64,000 nucleotides of DNA. It comes from Panax quinquefolius (Eukaryota; Streptophyta; Magnoliopsida; Apiales; Araliaceae). The stretch is from the NCBI GenBank assembly GCA_020205615.1, contig CM035160.1, positions 8,618,966 to 8,682,965 of the forward strand, given 5' to 3'. Below are positions 47,528 through 59,753 of this stretch, one piece after another. Both the position numbers and the translations under genes were made by a program. The notes beneath the pieces were generated by a model. It had not been told where the DNA came from. It saw only the letters and a list, made by a program, of their open reading frames with translations, and made no database searches. The first letter of the stretch is position 1; each line of letters starts with the position of its first letter.

Positions 47528-48449
47528 GCTTTTATAAGCACTTAAAATTAAGTACTTCTGTTAAGCTCTAGTTTTGAGCTTATTTTCTTTGAAGTAGTTG
47601 TAGTTGTAGTTGTAGTATTTCCTTGTGTTGGGGTAAGAGGACCTAAAAAAGGTTCGAGCCCAAAACCTGGTGGCGCAGTTGCCAAGGTTATAAACACAGC
47701 TTTAGTTTTATTTATAGTAGTGTACTGCATATGGATATAGAACAGAACAGAACAGATTATTGCTGCTGGTCGTTCCATTCTCAAGTTGTAATGGAGTAGG
47801 AGTATTACTTATTTAACATTTCAGTTCAGTGCGACTTTGGAACTATAAATAAAACTAGTAATGTAATGCGTCTTTTTTCGGCTTAACGCCTCAAAGAAAG
47901 AAAGAAAGTACTACCAACTACTGTCATGTCTAACTAGTTTTTCTCATGTTCGTGTCCTTGTGATTGTCTAAAATATATTATATTTTAAAAATTAAATTAA
48001 CACTTTTATTTGTAAAAATATAAATACTCGACATTTTATATGTATCATATATAATCAAGAACTAAAATGATATGATGACCCTTAATAAAATAAATGAAAA
48101 CTGTACAGATACGCGGTCATCGCAACTTCAATATCATTTTAACACGTCTTAAATTTAAATAAAAACACAAAAAAATGACACGAACTCCTCAAACATGGAA
48201 AGAAACAATGAAAAGAGACATTTTACATATTATCTCTTCATTACACATTTTATAATTTCTCTCAATACATAATTAGCGATAAAAATATCACATTTAGAGA
48301 CAGCAAAATGGTCGCAAATAGTTAACACAATACAACTTATTACAAAGAATTGTGTCGCAAGATGTGTATTAACAAAATGTGATATATTGATTTTATTTGC
48401 ATATAAACAAGATGACATAATCCGTAAAGTAATATACAAACAAATAGGT
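47528..48449. other. 3' flank of the GH9 gene and intergenic DNA
   Basis: No further gene. The region includes a GTAGTT repeat near 47597 and, at 47651-47690, sequence resembling tRNA-type promoter boxes in the wrong order, perhaps a SINE remnant. Confidence 0.5.
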
Positions 48450-48459
48450 AATTAATTTA

Positions 48460-49970
48460 GGGCAAAGGTGTAAAAAAACAAACTTCCACCCTAAACTAAA
48501 TTTTTTTTCCAAAATTTTAACGTTACATTTTTTGTCATTATTAAAACGGGTTAAATCGATGACGCTGCTTAATTATAAAATATATTTTAAATAAAACAAT
48601 ATATATCATTTAATCAAAACAAAATGCTAAAATTCAAAAAAAAAAACATAACATATTTACATCATTTTAAAAAAATCTGTTTTTTTAAAAAAAATTCTGT
48701 TTTTTTTTAAAAGCTGTTTTAAAAATTCAATTTTTTTTTAAAAAACTGCTTTTAAAAAGTTCCGTTTTTTTAAAAAGTATGTTTTTAAAAAAATCTATTT
48801 TTTAAAAAAATCTGCTTTCGTTTTCTAAAAAGGTTGTTTTAAAAAATTCTATTTTTTTAAAATTCTGTTTTTTTTTTTAAAAACTGCTTTTAAAAAGTTC
48901 CGTTTTTTTTTTTAAAAAGTTTGTTTTAAAAAATTCTATTTTTTAAAATTCTGTTTTTTTTTTAAAAAAACTGCTTTTAAAAAAGTTCTGTTTTTTTTAA
49001 AAAAGTTTGTTTTTAAGCAAATTCTATTTTTTTAAAAAAATCTGCTTTCGTTTTTTAAAAAGTTTGTTTTTAAAAAAATTCTATTTTTTTTAAAATTCTG
49101 TTTTTTTTAAACAAATCTGTTTTTTAAAATTCAGTTTTTTTAAAAAAGCTGTTTTTAAAAAATTCTATTTTTTAAAAAACTGCTTTTAAAAAGTTTCGTT
49201 TTTTTAAAAAGTTTGTTTTTAAAAAATCTATTTTTTAAAAAAATCTGCTTTCGTTTTCTAAAGGTTGTTTTAAAAAATTCTATTTTTTTAAATTCTGTTT
49301 TTTTTAAAAATCTGCTTTTAAAAAATTCCTTTTTTAAAAAAAAGTTTGTTTTAAGCAAATTCTATTTTTTAAAAAAAAATGCTTTCGCTTTTTTAAAAAG
49401 TTTGTTTTAAACAAAATCTATTTTTAAAAATTTCTTTTTTTTAAACAAATCTATTTTAAAAATTCTGTTTTTTTTAAAGCTGTTTTTAAAAATTCTATTT
49501 TTTTTAAAAAACTGCTTTTAAAAAGTTCCGTTTTTTAAAAAGTTTGTTTTAAAAAATTCTATTTTTTTAAAAATCTGTTTTAAAAAATCTATTTTTTAAA
49601 AAAATCTGTTTTAAAAAATTCTGTTTTTTTTAAAAAGCTGTTTTAAAAATTATTTTTTTTAAAAAAAAACTGCTTTTAATTAGTTGTTTTGAATTTTATT
49701 ATTTTGATAAAATGATGTAAATATATTATGCTTTTTTTTTATTTTGAATTTTAGTATTTTTTGTTTTGATTAAATGATATATATTGTTTTATTTTAAATA
49801 TATTTTATATTTAAATTTCGCTTAATTTCATCATATTTTAACCCCTTTTATATTCTCATTAATGATAAGAGCGGGTGGTAACGTTAAGGATACTTTTAGA
49901 AAAAAAAATTAGTTTAAGGTGGAAGTGGGATATCCGTATAAACATCAGGGATTTTTTTTCACCTTTGCCC
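48460..49970. mobile_element. Mutator-like TIR element with A/T-run tandem interior
   Basis: A 1511-bp element flanked by a perfect 10-bp duplication AATTAATTTA (48450-48459 and 49971-49980). The ends are exact inverted GGGCAAAGGTG and the terminal inverted repeats extend over 200 bases with small indels: both arms share ACTTCCACC, TTAACGTTAC, CAATATATATCATTTAATCA and TATTTACATCATTTT. The length of the duplication and of the repeats fits Mutator-like elements. Between the arms, about 48675-49680 is a field of T-runs and A-runs with short words (TTCTATTTT, CTGCTTTTAAAAAGTTC, TCTGCTTTCGTTTT). No transposase; non-autonomous. Confidence 0.9.
48675..49680. repeat. degenerate tandem array of T-run/A-run units
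   Basis: Short units of T5-10 and A4-10 are separated by words such as CTG, TTCTA, GTTCCG and GTTTG. CTGCTTTTAAAAAGTT recurs at about 48746, 48883, 48971, 49180 and 49512; TCTGCTTTCGTTTT-like words recur at about 48809, 49042 and 49246. Spacing is irregular, so it is not a simple satellite. Open frames here are artefacts of composition. Confidence 0.85.
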
Positions 49971-50038
49971 AATTAATTTATATGACTATTCGCAACAAAA
50001 ATCTGAGATTTTTTAATTTTTTTCTCACACCAAATCGT

Positions 50039-50062
50039 GGGGTGGGGTGGGGTGGGGTGGGG
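50039..50062 (+). repeat. GGGGT repeat, potential G-quadruplex
   Basis: Five runs of four G separated by single T on the plus strand, an ideal sequence for intramolecular quadruplex formation. It is unlike the rest of this AT-rich region. Confidence 0.9.
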
Positions 50063-50509
50063 TGTCTATCTACAAACTTGGCAATGGTTAGGAATTAGGA
50101 TACTTTTATTTGGATAAGGTTAATTATTATACCGTTGGAGAGGGGGAGGGGACCCTTATATTTGACCGTTGAACACAAGTAAACTGGAAAATGATGATGA
50201 CGATGAAGAAGAAGACAGCCTATGATACATGTGAGATGCGGGAGGATGGTGCTCGTCACGTGGTGAGAAAAAGCTGCACAATATGCTGTTTCTATGTTCC
50301 TCCTTCTACTCTTCTATACCTGTTTATTTATATGAAAAAAATCATTTGTTATTAATCAATTTAACTTTAGCAAGCCAAATAAATTATATTTTTATTTATT
50401 TATTTATGTTATATTTAAATTGCGATTAACTTTGACCCTAAACAATAAGATATAATAATATATCAATTTAACTGTGTGGCAGGATGCATCAAAATAGATG
50501 AGAGCAGAC

Positions 50510-50600
50510 TATAACGACGATTTTTTTAAATTATAATGACGGTTCAATCATCTATAACGACGTACCACTCGTCATATATAATTTCAAAAAAAATCGTCCC
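50510..50600. mobile_element. small foldback element
   Basis: ATAACGACGATTTTTTTAAA with TTATAATGACGG is mirrored by CGTCATATATAATTTC and AAAAAAAATCGTCCC, giving arms of about 30 bases around a loop that also carries ATAACGACG. Word content resembles the foldback at 32885. Confidence 0.6.
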
Positions 50601-51195
50601 ATAAACGATTGATCGGCCAGATATACATATAACTCATATATATATATGAAGAACTCCTAAATACCCGTCTGTATACATCAAATAATCCAACACCAACCCA
50701 AATGAACCAGTCAACAATTGAGCTCACAGACTGCCTTGCGTAAGCATGTTACCAAATCCGCACTGGTCCCAGCTGGGAATATTAGTCGCGACCTGAGGGT
50801 CGGATACTTCATATTATCAAAATAATAATAATAATAAGTAAGCACCCATGGTGTCTAATATAGATGAATACCATGGGCAAGATTAGACTATTATTACACA
50901 TCGTCTTGATACATTCATTTAGTATCTACTTTTTTTTATAACATAAATAAATAAGAGGTATAATCCAAGCCAACCTCGTGGAAAATTAATAATACACACA
51001 ACACAGCGTTTCATAGAAGTTCACAAATTTTGCAGAGGTAAATTATAACACTGCTAAGGTGTTTAGCTCAATTTCTTTGTCGCTCCTAAGGAAGGCATAT
51101 TCTACATTCAGATACATTAACCGAACTTTATTTAAATTGACCGATACCATAATAGCCACTCAGATATAGACTATTATTCCTGCAGCGCCAGCATG

Positions 51196-54100
51196 CTACT
51201 GTTCATCATCAACTGCGAGAGGAACAGACTTTGCCTGACACAATGAAGCGTAACAAGACTTAGAAAAGAACTCCATTTAACAGGACTATTAATTGTTGAA
51301 ACATGCAAGGCAAGCTCAATATGATCTCTGATGTATTGATAGTATTAGAAGTGCTCTTTTTTCTTCTTCTTCTTATCAATTGATGTTTTCATTATATTTT
51401 GAAAGTTACTTGCATCAAATACATTGCAAATTCAAATGGTTGAAGCTCACCAAATCACGGAACTTGAGAATGTAAAACATTTCAAGATATCGTCTTGTTT
51501 CACGCCTCTCAAGTTTGGAAACATACTTCCAGAAACTGTAAACTCCAGCTAGAGTCATTAGCCTTTCAGAGTAGATCTTCCATGTATACCTACAGTGTCA
51601 CAAGCAAACAAGTGAGCCCCATTACTTGATAAATATTTTAACTTCCGCCAAGAAAGACGAACCTTTCCAATATCCTTTGAATCCCTCCTTGAGATATCTT
51701 CTCCCAGTAACTTGGGTCCTTCTTGCACTGCAGAAAAAATTCTACCATGAGATCAGCAGCCTTGTCAGGGTGATATGGATCAATATGGAATCCGGAAACA
51801 CCATCTTCAATAATTTCCATTGGGCCACCATGGCAAGTGGCAAATGTTGGGAGGCCACAGATCATGGCCTCCACCACTGTAAGTCCAAATGCTTCATAAA
51901 ATGCAGGCTGAAATAAAAAATAGAGAGCAAATTAGCATGACGAATTAATAATAAATGTGATAAAGGATCTTGAGCAAGCACTATATACCTGTACGAAGAT
52001 ACCCCTCTTGTCAGCTATATAGCGATAGAGCTCGCCATTGCGTGCTCTATTTGTTTGGCTTGATATCCACCGCATTTGGCCATGCAATTTGTATTGCTCA
52101 ATAAGCTCATGCATTTTTTCGATTTCTACAACTTCTTCCCTGTCATTGGACTTCTTAACATCATTGAAGCCAGAAACCAGAACAAGGTTTGCCAGTTCCC
52201 TCAGCTTTGTATTTTTACCATAGCACTCCATCAGCCCTGTGATGTTTTTCACCCTATCAAGCCTTGCCATCGAAAATATTATAGGCTTTGAATGATCACT
52301 CAGTAAACCACTGCATTAACCCAAAATAAAATAAGAACCCTTGAAAACATCATATGCCAAATAAATATTATCTATGTAGTCTAAATTTGTAATCGTTTCC
52401 TCTGATTCTGGAATTTTAACATATATTGACACTTGCGCTCACAAAATTCATGCATGCTATAAAAGCTAAAACGGCAAGTTTGAGATGATAATGTTGACCG
52501 AAGGAATTATTGCCAGTAAGTCCATCTTTTGTGCAAGTGCTTTAAAAGGTATAGAAAAATTAAGAATTGAGAAGTAACTCACATATGCTCATCATTTTGC
52601 TCTGGATCATACAACAACTTTTCAATTGAACCATGCAGAGATGCAAGTCGTTTTTCCTTTTCAGAGTACGGAAAGTAAATGCACATATCTGACCCAGGGG
52701 AAACAATATTGAACTTGGGATCAAAAACATCAATCCCATGAACAACTCTGTACAAGCCTGGAAGAGTGAATGCCGCATGGCTCTCGTACTGACCAACAGT
52801 ATTCTTCCTGAAAATAATAGATGAATTAGAGGTGATTTGATAGGCATCTAACCTAAATTAAAACCAAGATTAAATTCACAAAAAACTTTAATAACATGGT
52901 AGCACTGGTATTGATCAACACCAATTGCCTAATCAGTAAACAGACTTGTTAAGTTAGTAGAAAACAGGAAAATTAAGGAAATAGTCGCACATGTTGACAA
53001 GAGAAATACAAGATACAACAAAATACAAGAGCAAGTCGGAAAAACGCCTAGATATGAAAAGGATGTAATCAGAAGCTATAAATCACAGTAAAACATGGAA
53101 TAAAAACTCTCAAATCCTTAAAAGAAGTTTATACTTTATACAATATCAAGCTTTCTGAACAATAAAATTGTCAGCATACATGACTTTCCCAAAACCCACA
53201 AGAGTTCAGGGATTCCATGCTCCTTCCAAACCTAATGAACGTAACTCTCTCAAACGTTAAAACATTCAACTCAAAATCAATTGGCTATTAGTGAAGTACC
53301 ATCTTCGTTATATATTGAGTCTCAGGCTTAATGTGGTCACACACCAAGACTTTGGTTATTCACATGTGGCGGGTCCAGTAAGTCGATCACTCTAGTGACT
53401 AGCCTTAGTGACTAACTCATTTTGAGCCAAACATGTGAACAATTTCAATTGGGTGGTGTAAAGCACATTTGGGCCTTTCATGCGATCGAATTGACTGCTC
53501 TAATATTATATTGAACCATCCAACTCAAAACCAATTGTCTATGAATGAAATAGCACCGTGTTATCGCTTAATGTGCAGATCATGCCCTTTTGAGCCAAAC
53601 ATATGGAATGATTTAAATTAAATAGCGGAGCACATAGGCCGCTGGGCCTTGCACATGATTGAATTTCCTGCTCTGATACCATGTTGAAGCATTCAAATCA
53701 AATACAGTTAGCAACTCAAAATCACCCATTGATCCCATAATATGCAATTAGATTATAAATCCATAGAACCTCAAAACTTATAAGTGGAAAGGTGAAGGAA
53801 AGAGATTAAACAGAGAAAATTTGGTGGTTGTTCAACTTCAAAGTGGGGTCAACGTCAACACAAAGCTTTTTAGTTGTCCTTAAGTTTAGTTGTTGTTTCT
53901 TTAATTGTATATACATTATTAGTCTCTTCAAAGATTAGTTCCATGGTCAATATAATAATCCAAATGTAGTAGATCTATATAAAGGGTTTCATGTGCTCTT
54001 TTGGAGGCATATTTGAATGGATTCAGTTTATGTTTACTTCAGTGGTTTATTACAGATTTGATAGATGAATTTTCAGGACCAGATCTTGTTTCAAGTATCA

Positions 54101-55836
54101 GTCCATGGAGGTGTACTCCTCCGACACCTTCTATCCCTAATATTTCTTCCACCAGTTTTTCTCTTCTCCTATTTTTATCCTTTCAACTATGTTCTATATC
54201 AGGGTGTCAAGACACATCTAGCATACTAGCTCAAGATATAAAATATATTAAACTACACATCCCGTAAAGATCAATAGTGTAAAAAGACTTACGTTCCTGC
54301 AATCTCTTGATATGTACTAGTGATGATAAAATCTGCATTATTCATGGCTAGTAGGTCAGCAGTAAATTGACACGAGAAGTGATATTTTTCCTCAAACTTT
54401 TTCCAAAATATGTCTGATTCTGGATATTTTGTCTTTTCCAAGGCATGGGCAATGGTACACTGCAATAATCAAAACGTAAAATGAAAATGCATAAACATCA
54501 GCTAATTTGATGAGCATTGCATTTGTAAGATGAGGAAACCTTAATATCTTTTGTACCTGTGTAACTCCCATCTTATAAGATAACAAGGAAGCAACGAGAT
54601 TCCCGTCACTGTAGTTGCCAATGATCAGATCTGGAACACCTTGTAACTCAGCAGAAATTTCGCTTGCCGCATCCTGATAAATACCCATATGTAGATGAGA
54701 TGTTACACAAGAAAAATAAGAATTATGCAGTCACTGAACCTTGGAGAACAAATCATAAAAACAAAAGTTAGTCAATTTGGGATTGTAGGTTCCCTATGTT
54801 TCACAAAGTACAGTTAAAATCAAAAGTGATCCTAATCATGGAACCTATTATATCCTTGTGCGCAAAAAATATCATATGAGAGTTAAACGCAGTGGCAGGA
54901 CAATCTGCCGACAAAAGGGTAGTTCTGCTTCTGTAAAGGTGGCCTGAATGAACTTGACGGGATTGTGCAATGGTAACTGATCTGGTAATTAGGAGAAGCT
55001 TAGCAGTGTAGATACAATGTTCTAAAACTATTCTTAATATGTTTCATGATCTCATATTTGAATTGACAATTTGTTAACATGCCATTAGCTATCACTTGCA
55101 TCATTACGTGGTAGAAGAAAGAAACAAGTCAGTAGGATTCTTAAAACAAGTAGAAAATCAAGAAGAGACGGCTGCTTCTACCTTTGAGTTCCATCTAGTT
55201 TGTGAAGTCGCATGTTTATTCAGTTGTGTACTTGTATCACAATTTACAAAATTAAAGCTGGTTCATTGAAATATTATAACCATATATGCTAAAATAATTT
55301 ACAACTAATATTGCATTACTAGCATCGTTTACTGACAGCTCTTCATTCATAATAACAATGTGTTCTTTACCCTACTTTTAAAATGCAAGTACAACCTATA
55401 GTTGTATAGCCTTCACGGACAGACCATGCGTGTACTAGTATTCATTCTGAAGCCCCACTAGCGATTGATTATATCAACTTCACTTCCAACCTAACAGAGA
55501 AGTAATTTGCTAAAACTGAAAATTTCTAGGTATTACCTCTGTAAACTTCTCCAGATAGGGCCATACATCAAATCTTGAGATCCACTTACGAAGAATTCCA
55601 TGCTTCGTTCTGAAAGGAACACGTAAAATATGTGTATGTTCTGTTCCACTAACTCTTTCCAACCGCTGGTTGCATGTGGTACCTTTTGCATCAGGTATTA
55701 ACCGGGTGACCTTGGGCAATGAGTCACATGTATAGTAAGAAATATATACAACAAAAAAAGGGAAAACTACAAAAACAAATTCCCTTTTGAACAAAAGTAA
55801 AAAAATGGGGTGAAGAAAAAGAACTGCCAAAGTTTT

Positions 55837-55871
<35 letters not shown>

Positions 55872-58478
55872 AAACTACAATGACTAGACTGAGCACATAA
55901 CACTTACGATTAGAATTCTAGGAGTTACATTCAGCCCTTGCTGCTTCAGTTTGAGAAGCATTTCATTCTCTAAAGCACGCACTTGATCAAGTATGTAAAC
56001 AATCTGGGGATTAAAATAATATCATACACTTCAATTAGAAGTGTTTTACTACTAGCAAGTATCAACATACCTAATAAATTGTAACCAGTAAAGGGATTAT
56101 ATCCATATGTATAATATAAGCACCCTCCACCCCTTGGGGAACGAACACATCTGGTAAAGCATTGGCATAAAAACACTTTTCATTTGAAATTTGCTATTAA
56201 CAATATTAAATAATTAATACCTGGCCACCCGTGTCAGGCAAGCCTAAGACATTTGCTTGGCCGAAGTATCCATGTACAGATAAAATGACAACATTAAATA
56301 CCATTGGAACTCTACCAAGAAATTTCTCTAAGCTAGAGGGATCAGGAGCTTGAAGGATGTCCGAGAGAAGATGCATCATTTCCAGAACACGTTTGGCAGT
56401 ATCACCCCAACCTCTCTCAAACCCCATGCCTTGCAAACTGCAGGCCAGTGATAATCAATATGATAGAACAAGCATCTAATTACTCTGTGAAGATCAAGAA
56501 CTAGAAGCTTATCAAAAAAATTAAAAAATATATAGAAGCTTACGCATATTCAAACTCAGAAAAGGGTGTATCTGGTGGTAGCTTAGAAACATAATCTTCC
56601 GCCTTTCCCAAAGAAGACTCAAATCTGGATATGGTGTGTATGCGATCATTCAACATCATCACCTACACACAACATATCTGACTAATAATTATTCCTATAG
56701 TGTCAACATGCTTAAAGAAATACTAATATTACTATGCTTCAAATCCAGGACCTAGATATTAGAGGTACACTGGATGGTACTTAAACTACTATATAAGGAA
56801 ACCAATCTTACAAACTGATATCTAGCAAAAGAAATGAACTATAGTATCATATTATTTAAAATTAAATGTAGCCACATAATTAAAATGATAGTTTAAGTTA
56901 TAGTTAAGCTCCTAATTAGCATGTTGATCACTCAAGGTGGCTCATAAAAACAAACTCACATGCCCTTTATACTTGTGTTGTCGAAGGAAATCAAGTAACG
57001 GATCAAAACAATCTTTGTTTCGGAACATGATTGAAGAGAGGTGACGGTTGAGGAATTGAACCCCATTGCCAATATAAGAGGACCTGGTGGGTCGTGGAAA
57101 TGTAGCATTGAATGGCTCAAAATCAAGCTCAAGCATGTAATAGTCATTGACCCTGGCAGATATTTAGCAGGAAAAAACTATCAGTATTCAAAAGATCCTT
57201 ATCTGCATGAAGCTAAATGATGCAAAACCAATGATATGTATTTCAAAAATCACAATATAGCACAAAAATTGATAGTTTCTTACTGCCCATCAGCAAGTTC
57301 TTCCTTGAAGTGAAGATATTCAGCAACACTTAACTGCTCCACACTGAGCTCAAATACATTAACACGAACATATTCCCAAACACCAGGCCTTGGACGAACT
57401 GCCATTGCTACAAACGGAGGCAGAACTATAGCTTCCTATTACCAAATGATAAAGCATAAATGACAAAAAATGAGAGAATGCAAAAAATAAGAAGAGATTA
57501 TAAAAAGGGTAGCAGGGACCTATAAAAAAGAGAGGGTTGAGGCGGGCATTTTAAATTCCCTGTTTTTTCTACTTTTGTAACAAAACCTTAATGAAACAAG
57601 GAAAGCAAACCAGGAATGATATGCAGAAACTTATTAGATGGACTTCAATTATAAGAAAATTCAATATCTTAACCAACAGAAAATTGGAACTACAACCGGA
57701 GTGTACTACGTACAGCGAAGTAAGTAGTTTATATACATACGCGCAGTTTATTTACAGATTTGAGAGGGTGATGTTCTGTGTAATTTCTAAGAAAAGGTAA
57801 GAAGTTTATATACTCCATTGTTCCAAAGAATGAGAACCCACTTCCAAAATCAAGAACTAAATTGCATTATATTTAAAGAAGTTGTGATATTGACCATTGT
57901 GTTGCACTATATGATTGTGAAAGTAGACACTCAGTACTGATTTAGCAAGATCAAACCACGAGAGCCAGCATAGATGCTATTGTCTACTTTCATGGAAACA
58001 AAAAAAACAAAATAAAATAATAGTAACAAGATTGAGAAAAATTCTTTTTGTTTATAGTTTTTACCGACATACAAACATGTAAAGTTTTTAAAATTTAAAT
58101 AAATAAATATGGATTTACCTGAGCAGACTTGAGGACTTCGCTAAAGGGTCCATCTCTGAGATTTTGCCTTCCAATTTCATCGCCTATGATATTGTCCAGC
58201 TCGTCAATCAAATCATGGGGTTGCAATATCCCCTTCCCCTGTGCTACATACCTTTCAAAACACACAAAAACAGACACCAAAAAAACAGAAAAATAAAAAC
58301 CTAAGGAAGAGTACAATCTTAAAATCAATCCAAAAAAAAATAAAAATAAAAAAGAAATCATTTTCCATGTTACTTATTACCCGGAGAGGAGAGAGACGAG
58401 TTCATTGCGGTGAGCACCGAGAGTATCTTCAACCCTTTCTCTGATACTGGGTTGTCTTTCAAACTTAGAAGTCGCCAT
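51196..58478 (-). CDS. sucrose synthase (SUS2/SUS3-like), intact, 15 exons
   Basis: Minus-strand exons 58478-58381, 58251-58119, 57435-57284, 57152-56960, 56662-56544, 56437-56221, 56003-55908, 55710-55537, 54673-54557, 54459-54293, 52807-52583, 52310-51989, 51907-51663, 51589-51451 and 51234-51196 join in frame with GT-AG introns to 811 residues, normal for the family. It converts sucrose and UDP into UDP-glucose and fructose, feeding cellulose, callose and starch synthesis. The N-terminus has [12 protein letters not shown], placing Ser11 at the conserved phosphorylation site. The GT-B glycosyltransferase part includes [33 protein letters not shown] and the E-x7-E motif (Glu676, Glu684) in [13 protein letters not shown]-terminal sequence suggests the SUS2/SUS3 clade. 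Intron 10 is expanded to 1.49 kb by repeats. Confidence 0.97.
53259..53710 (-). mobile_element. TRIM-like LTR relic in sucrose synthase intron 10
   Basis: On the minus strand, CAACATGGTATCAGAGCAGG (about 53667-53690) has the form of an LTR end plus initiator-Met primer-binding site; a second degenerate version lies near 53490-53515. Similar sequence, with CAACTCAAAA, CAATTG and TTTTGAGCCAAACAT, recurs at about 53270-53440 and 53520-53610. This suggests two or more tandem LTR-internal units of about 200 bases, without coding capacity. Confidence 0.6.
55847..55871. repeat. (TG)n microsatellite in sucrose synthase intron 7
   Basis: About 12 TG units preceded by a short TA run, within the intron between exons 7 and 8. 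Confidence 0.95.
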
Positions 58479-59605
58479 TACAGTTCCTTAAAATTATTTT
58501 TCTCATTTATAGCCTAGCCAAACCTTGGAAATATGCAAGACTACCAAGTGGCCAAAATATCTTCTCCATCCCTTATGTGGCAGGGTACTCCCCCTATGAC
58601 GCGATTCCTACCGAAAGAGGAGAGAGAAAGAAAAGATAGGTGGCGGATTATGGTTTATGGAGGAGACTGGAGAGTGAATAATAAAACTGGAAATTCGGAC
58701 AGTCATGAGATACGACACCATAAAGACGAAGACAAAAGGCTGACTATCTCTTTGTATTCATGTCACATCCTCCGTCTTCTTCAACTATTTAAATCTTAAA
58801 TTGTCTAGTGCTTTCTAGAAGTAAATACTACCATTAATAAGTGTTGAAACTTGTCATTCATAATATAAAAATTATTGAAAAAGATTATTGTGGAGCGTAG
58901 CGATGGAATGTACGGTACATGAATTTCTGTTGAGGTGGCGCAGAGCACGCCGTGTGCAAATTAGAATTAGCGTGTAAGCGCAAGGTCTGAGAGAGGTTCT
59001 TTGCACCAATAATAGCGAGGGGCACAAGTGGAGCTCATGAAATGGTCTTGGTAACATGGCCCGATGATCATCATATTTTTTTATTTGTTTTTAGAAAGGT
59101 CATTATTGGAGACATAATGTGAAGTAGGGTTAGAATAAGATTAATAATTTTAAATACTATATATTTTAAAACCATATGTAACCAACGAATTATCAATAAA
59201 CAACAAGCTGCCTGTGGAGTACTCAAATTGGGAAACCACATAAATCTTTGTATGTATGTGATTCTTAATTCTCTATCGTTTGTGTACGAGTGTGTAATCC
59301 TAAATTCTAACAATAAGGTTAATCTATTTTTGTTTAAATAAAAAATAATAATAACTTGATATATGTAAGTTGTCCATAACAGAGACGTTGTCGGATACTT
59401 TTTCCTTAAGTTCATATACTAAATGTTGGAGTATAACAATAAGGGGAAGTTTATTTAGAAATTTGAATGGTTTGAATCGGTCAAGGTTTGTTTTTAATCT
59501 AAATAAATTTGAATCGGTAAGATGGACGAGTTGAATGGCTAAGTCAAATTTTTTTAGCGCTGAATGAACAGTTGAATAAAGTAAAAGAATTTAAAAAATA
59601 TTAAC
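58479..59605. other. upstream region of sucrose synthase and intergenic DNA
   Basis: No other gene seen. The promoter of the sucrose synthase gene must lie here, reading leftward. An ATTTAAATAG on the minus strand near 58786-58796 is a possible TATA-like box but is weak. A less AT-rich stretch at 58890-59060 shows no recognisable family. Confidence 0.5.
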
Positions 59606-59753
59606 TGTAAGACCCCAGCTTTTATAAATAAAGATGAATTTTTTTAAAAATATTATTTTTGAATATTATGGAATAAATTTGATATAATGTTATAGTTGTG
59701 GGTAATATTTATAAATTTTGCAAAGTAAGTGAAGTTGTTATAAAATATTCGAT
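59606..59753 (+). repeat. truncated LTR start of a related element
   Basis: It begins TGTAAGACCCCAG and keeps the spaced features of the first roughly 150 bases of the family LTR, ending GTTATAAAATATTCGAT. It is cut exactly where the next LTR starts, suggesting that the downstream element inserted into it. Confidence 0.7.

Larger units (their letters stand above)
49981..51195. other. intergenic between GH9 and sucrose synthase genes
   Basis: It contains a G-run repeat (50039-50062) and a foldback (about 50510-50600). The remainder to the sucrose synthase stop is probably its 3' flank. A less AT-rich stretch at about 50720-50810 is of unknown origin. Confidence 0.55.

Noticed and set aside
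47651..47690. Possible tRNA gene (GGTTCGAGCC and TGGCGCAGTTG)
   Set aside because: The B-box-like word precedes the A-box-like word, and no cloverleaf can be drawn; at most a SINE scrap.
49155..49410. Overlapping Lys/Phe-rich open frames on both strands
   Set aside because: They arise from alternating T and A runs; the composition alone avoids stops.
48675..49680. Repeat array that might suggest CRISPR-like structure
   Set aside because: Units are irregular in size and made of homopolymer runs, with no constant repeat and unique spacers, and the genome is a plant's.
50720..50810. Less AT-rich stretch that might be coding
   Set aside because: No frame gives a recognisable protein and no splice context is seen.
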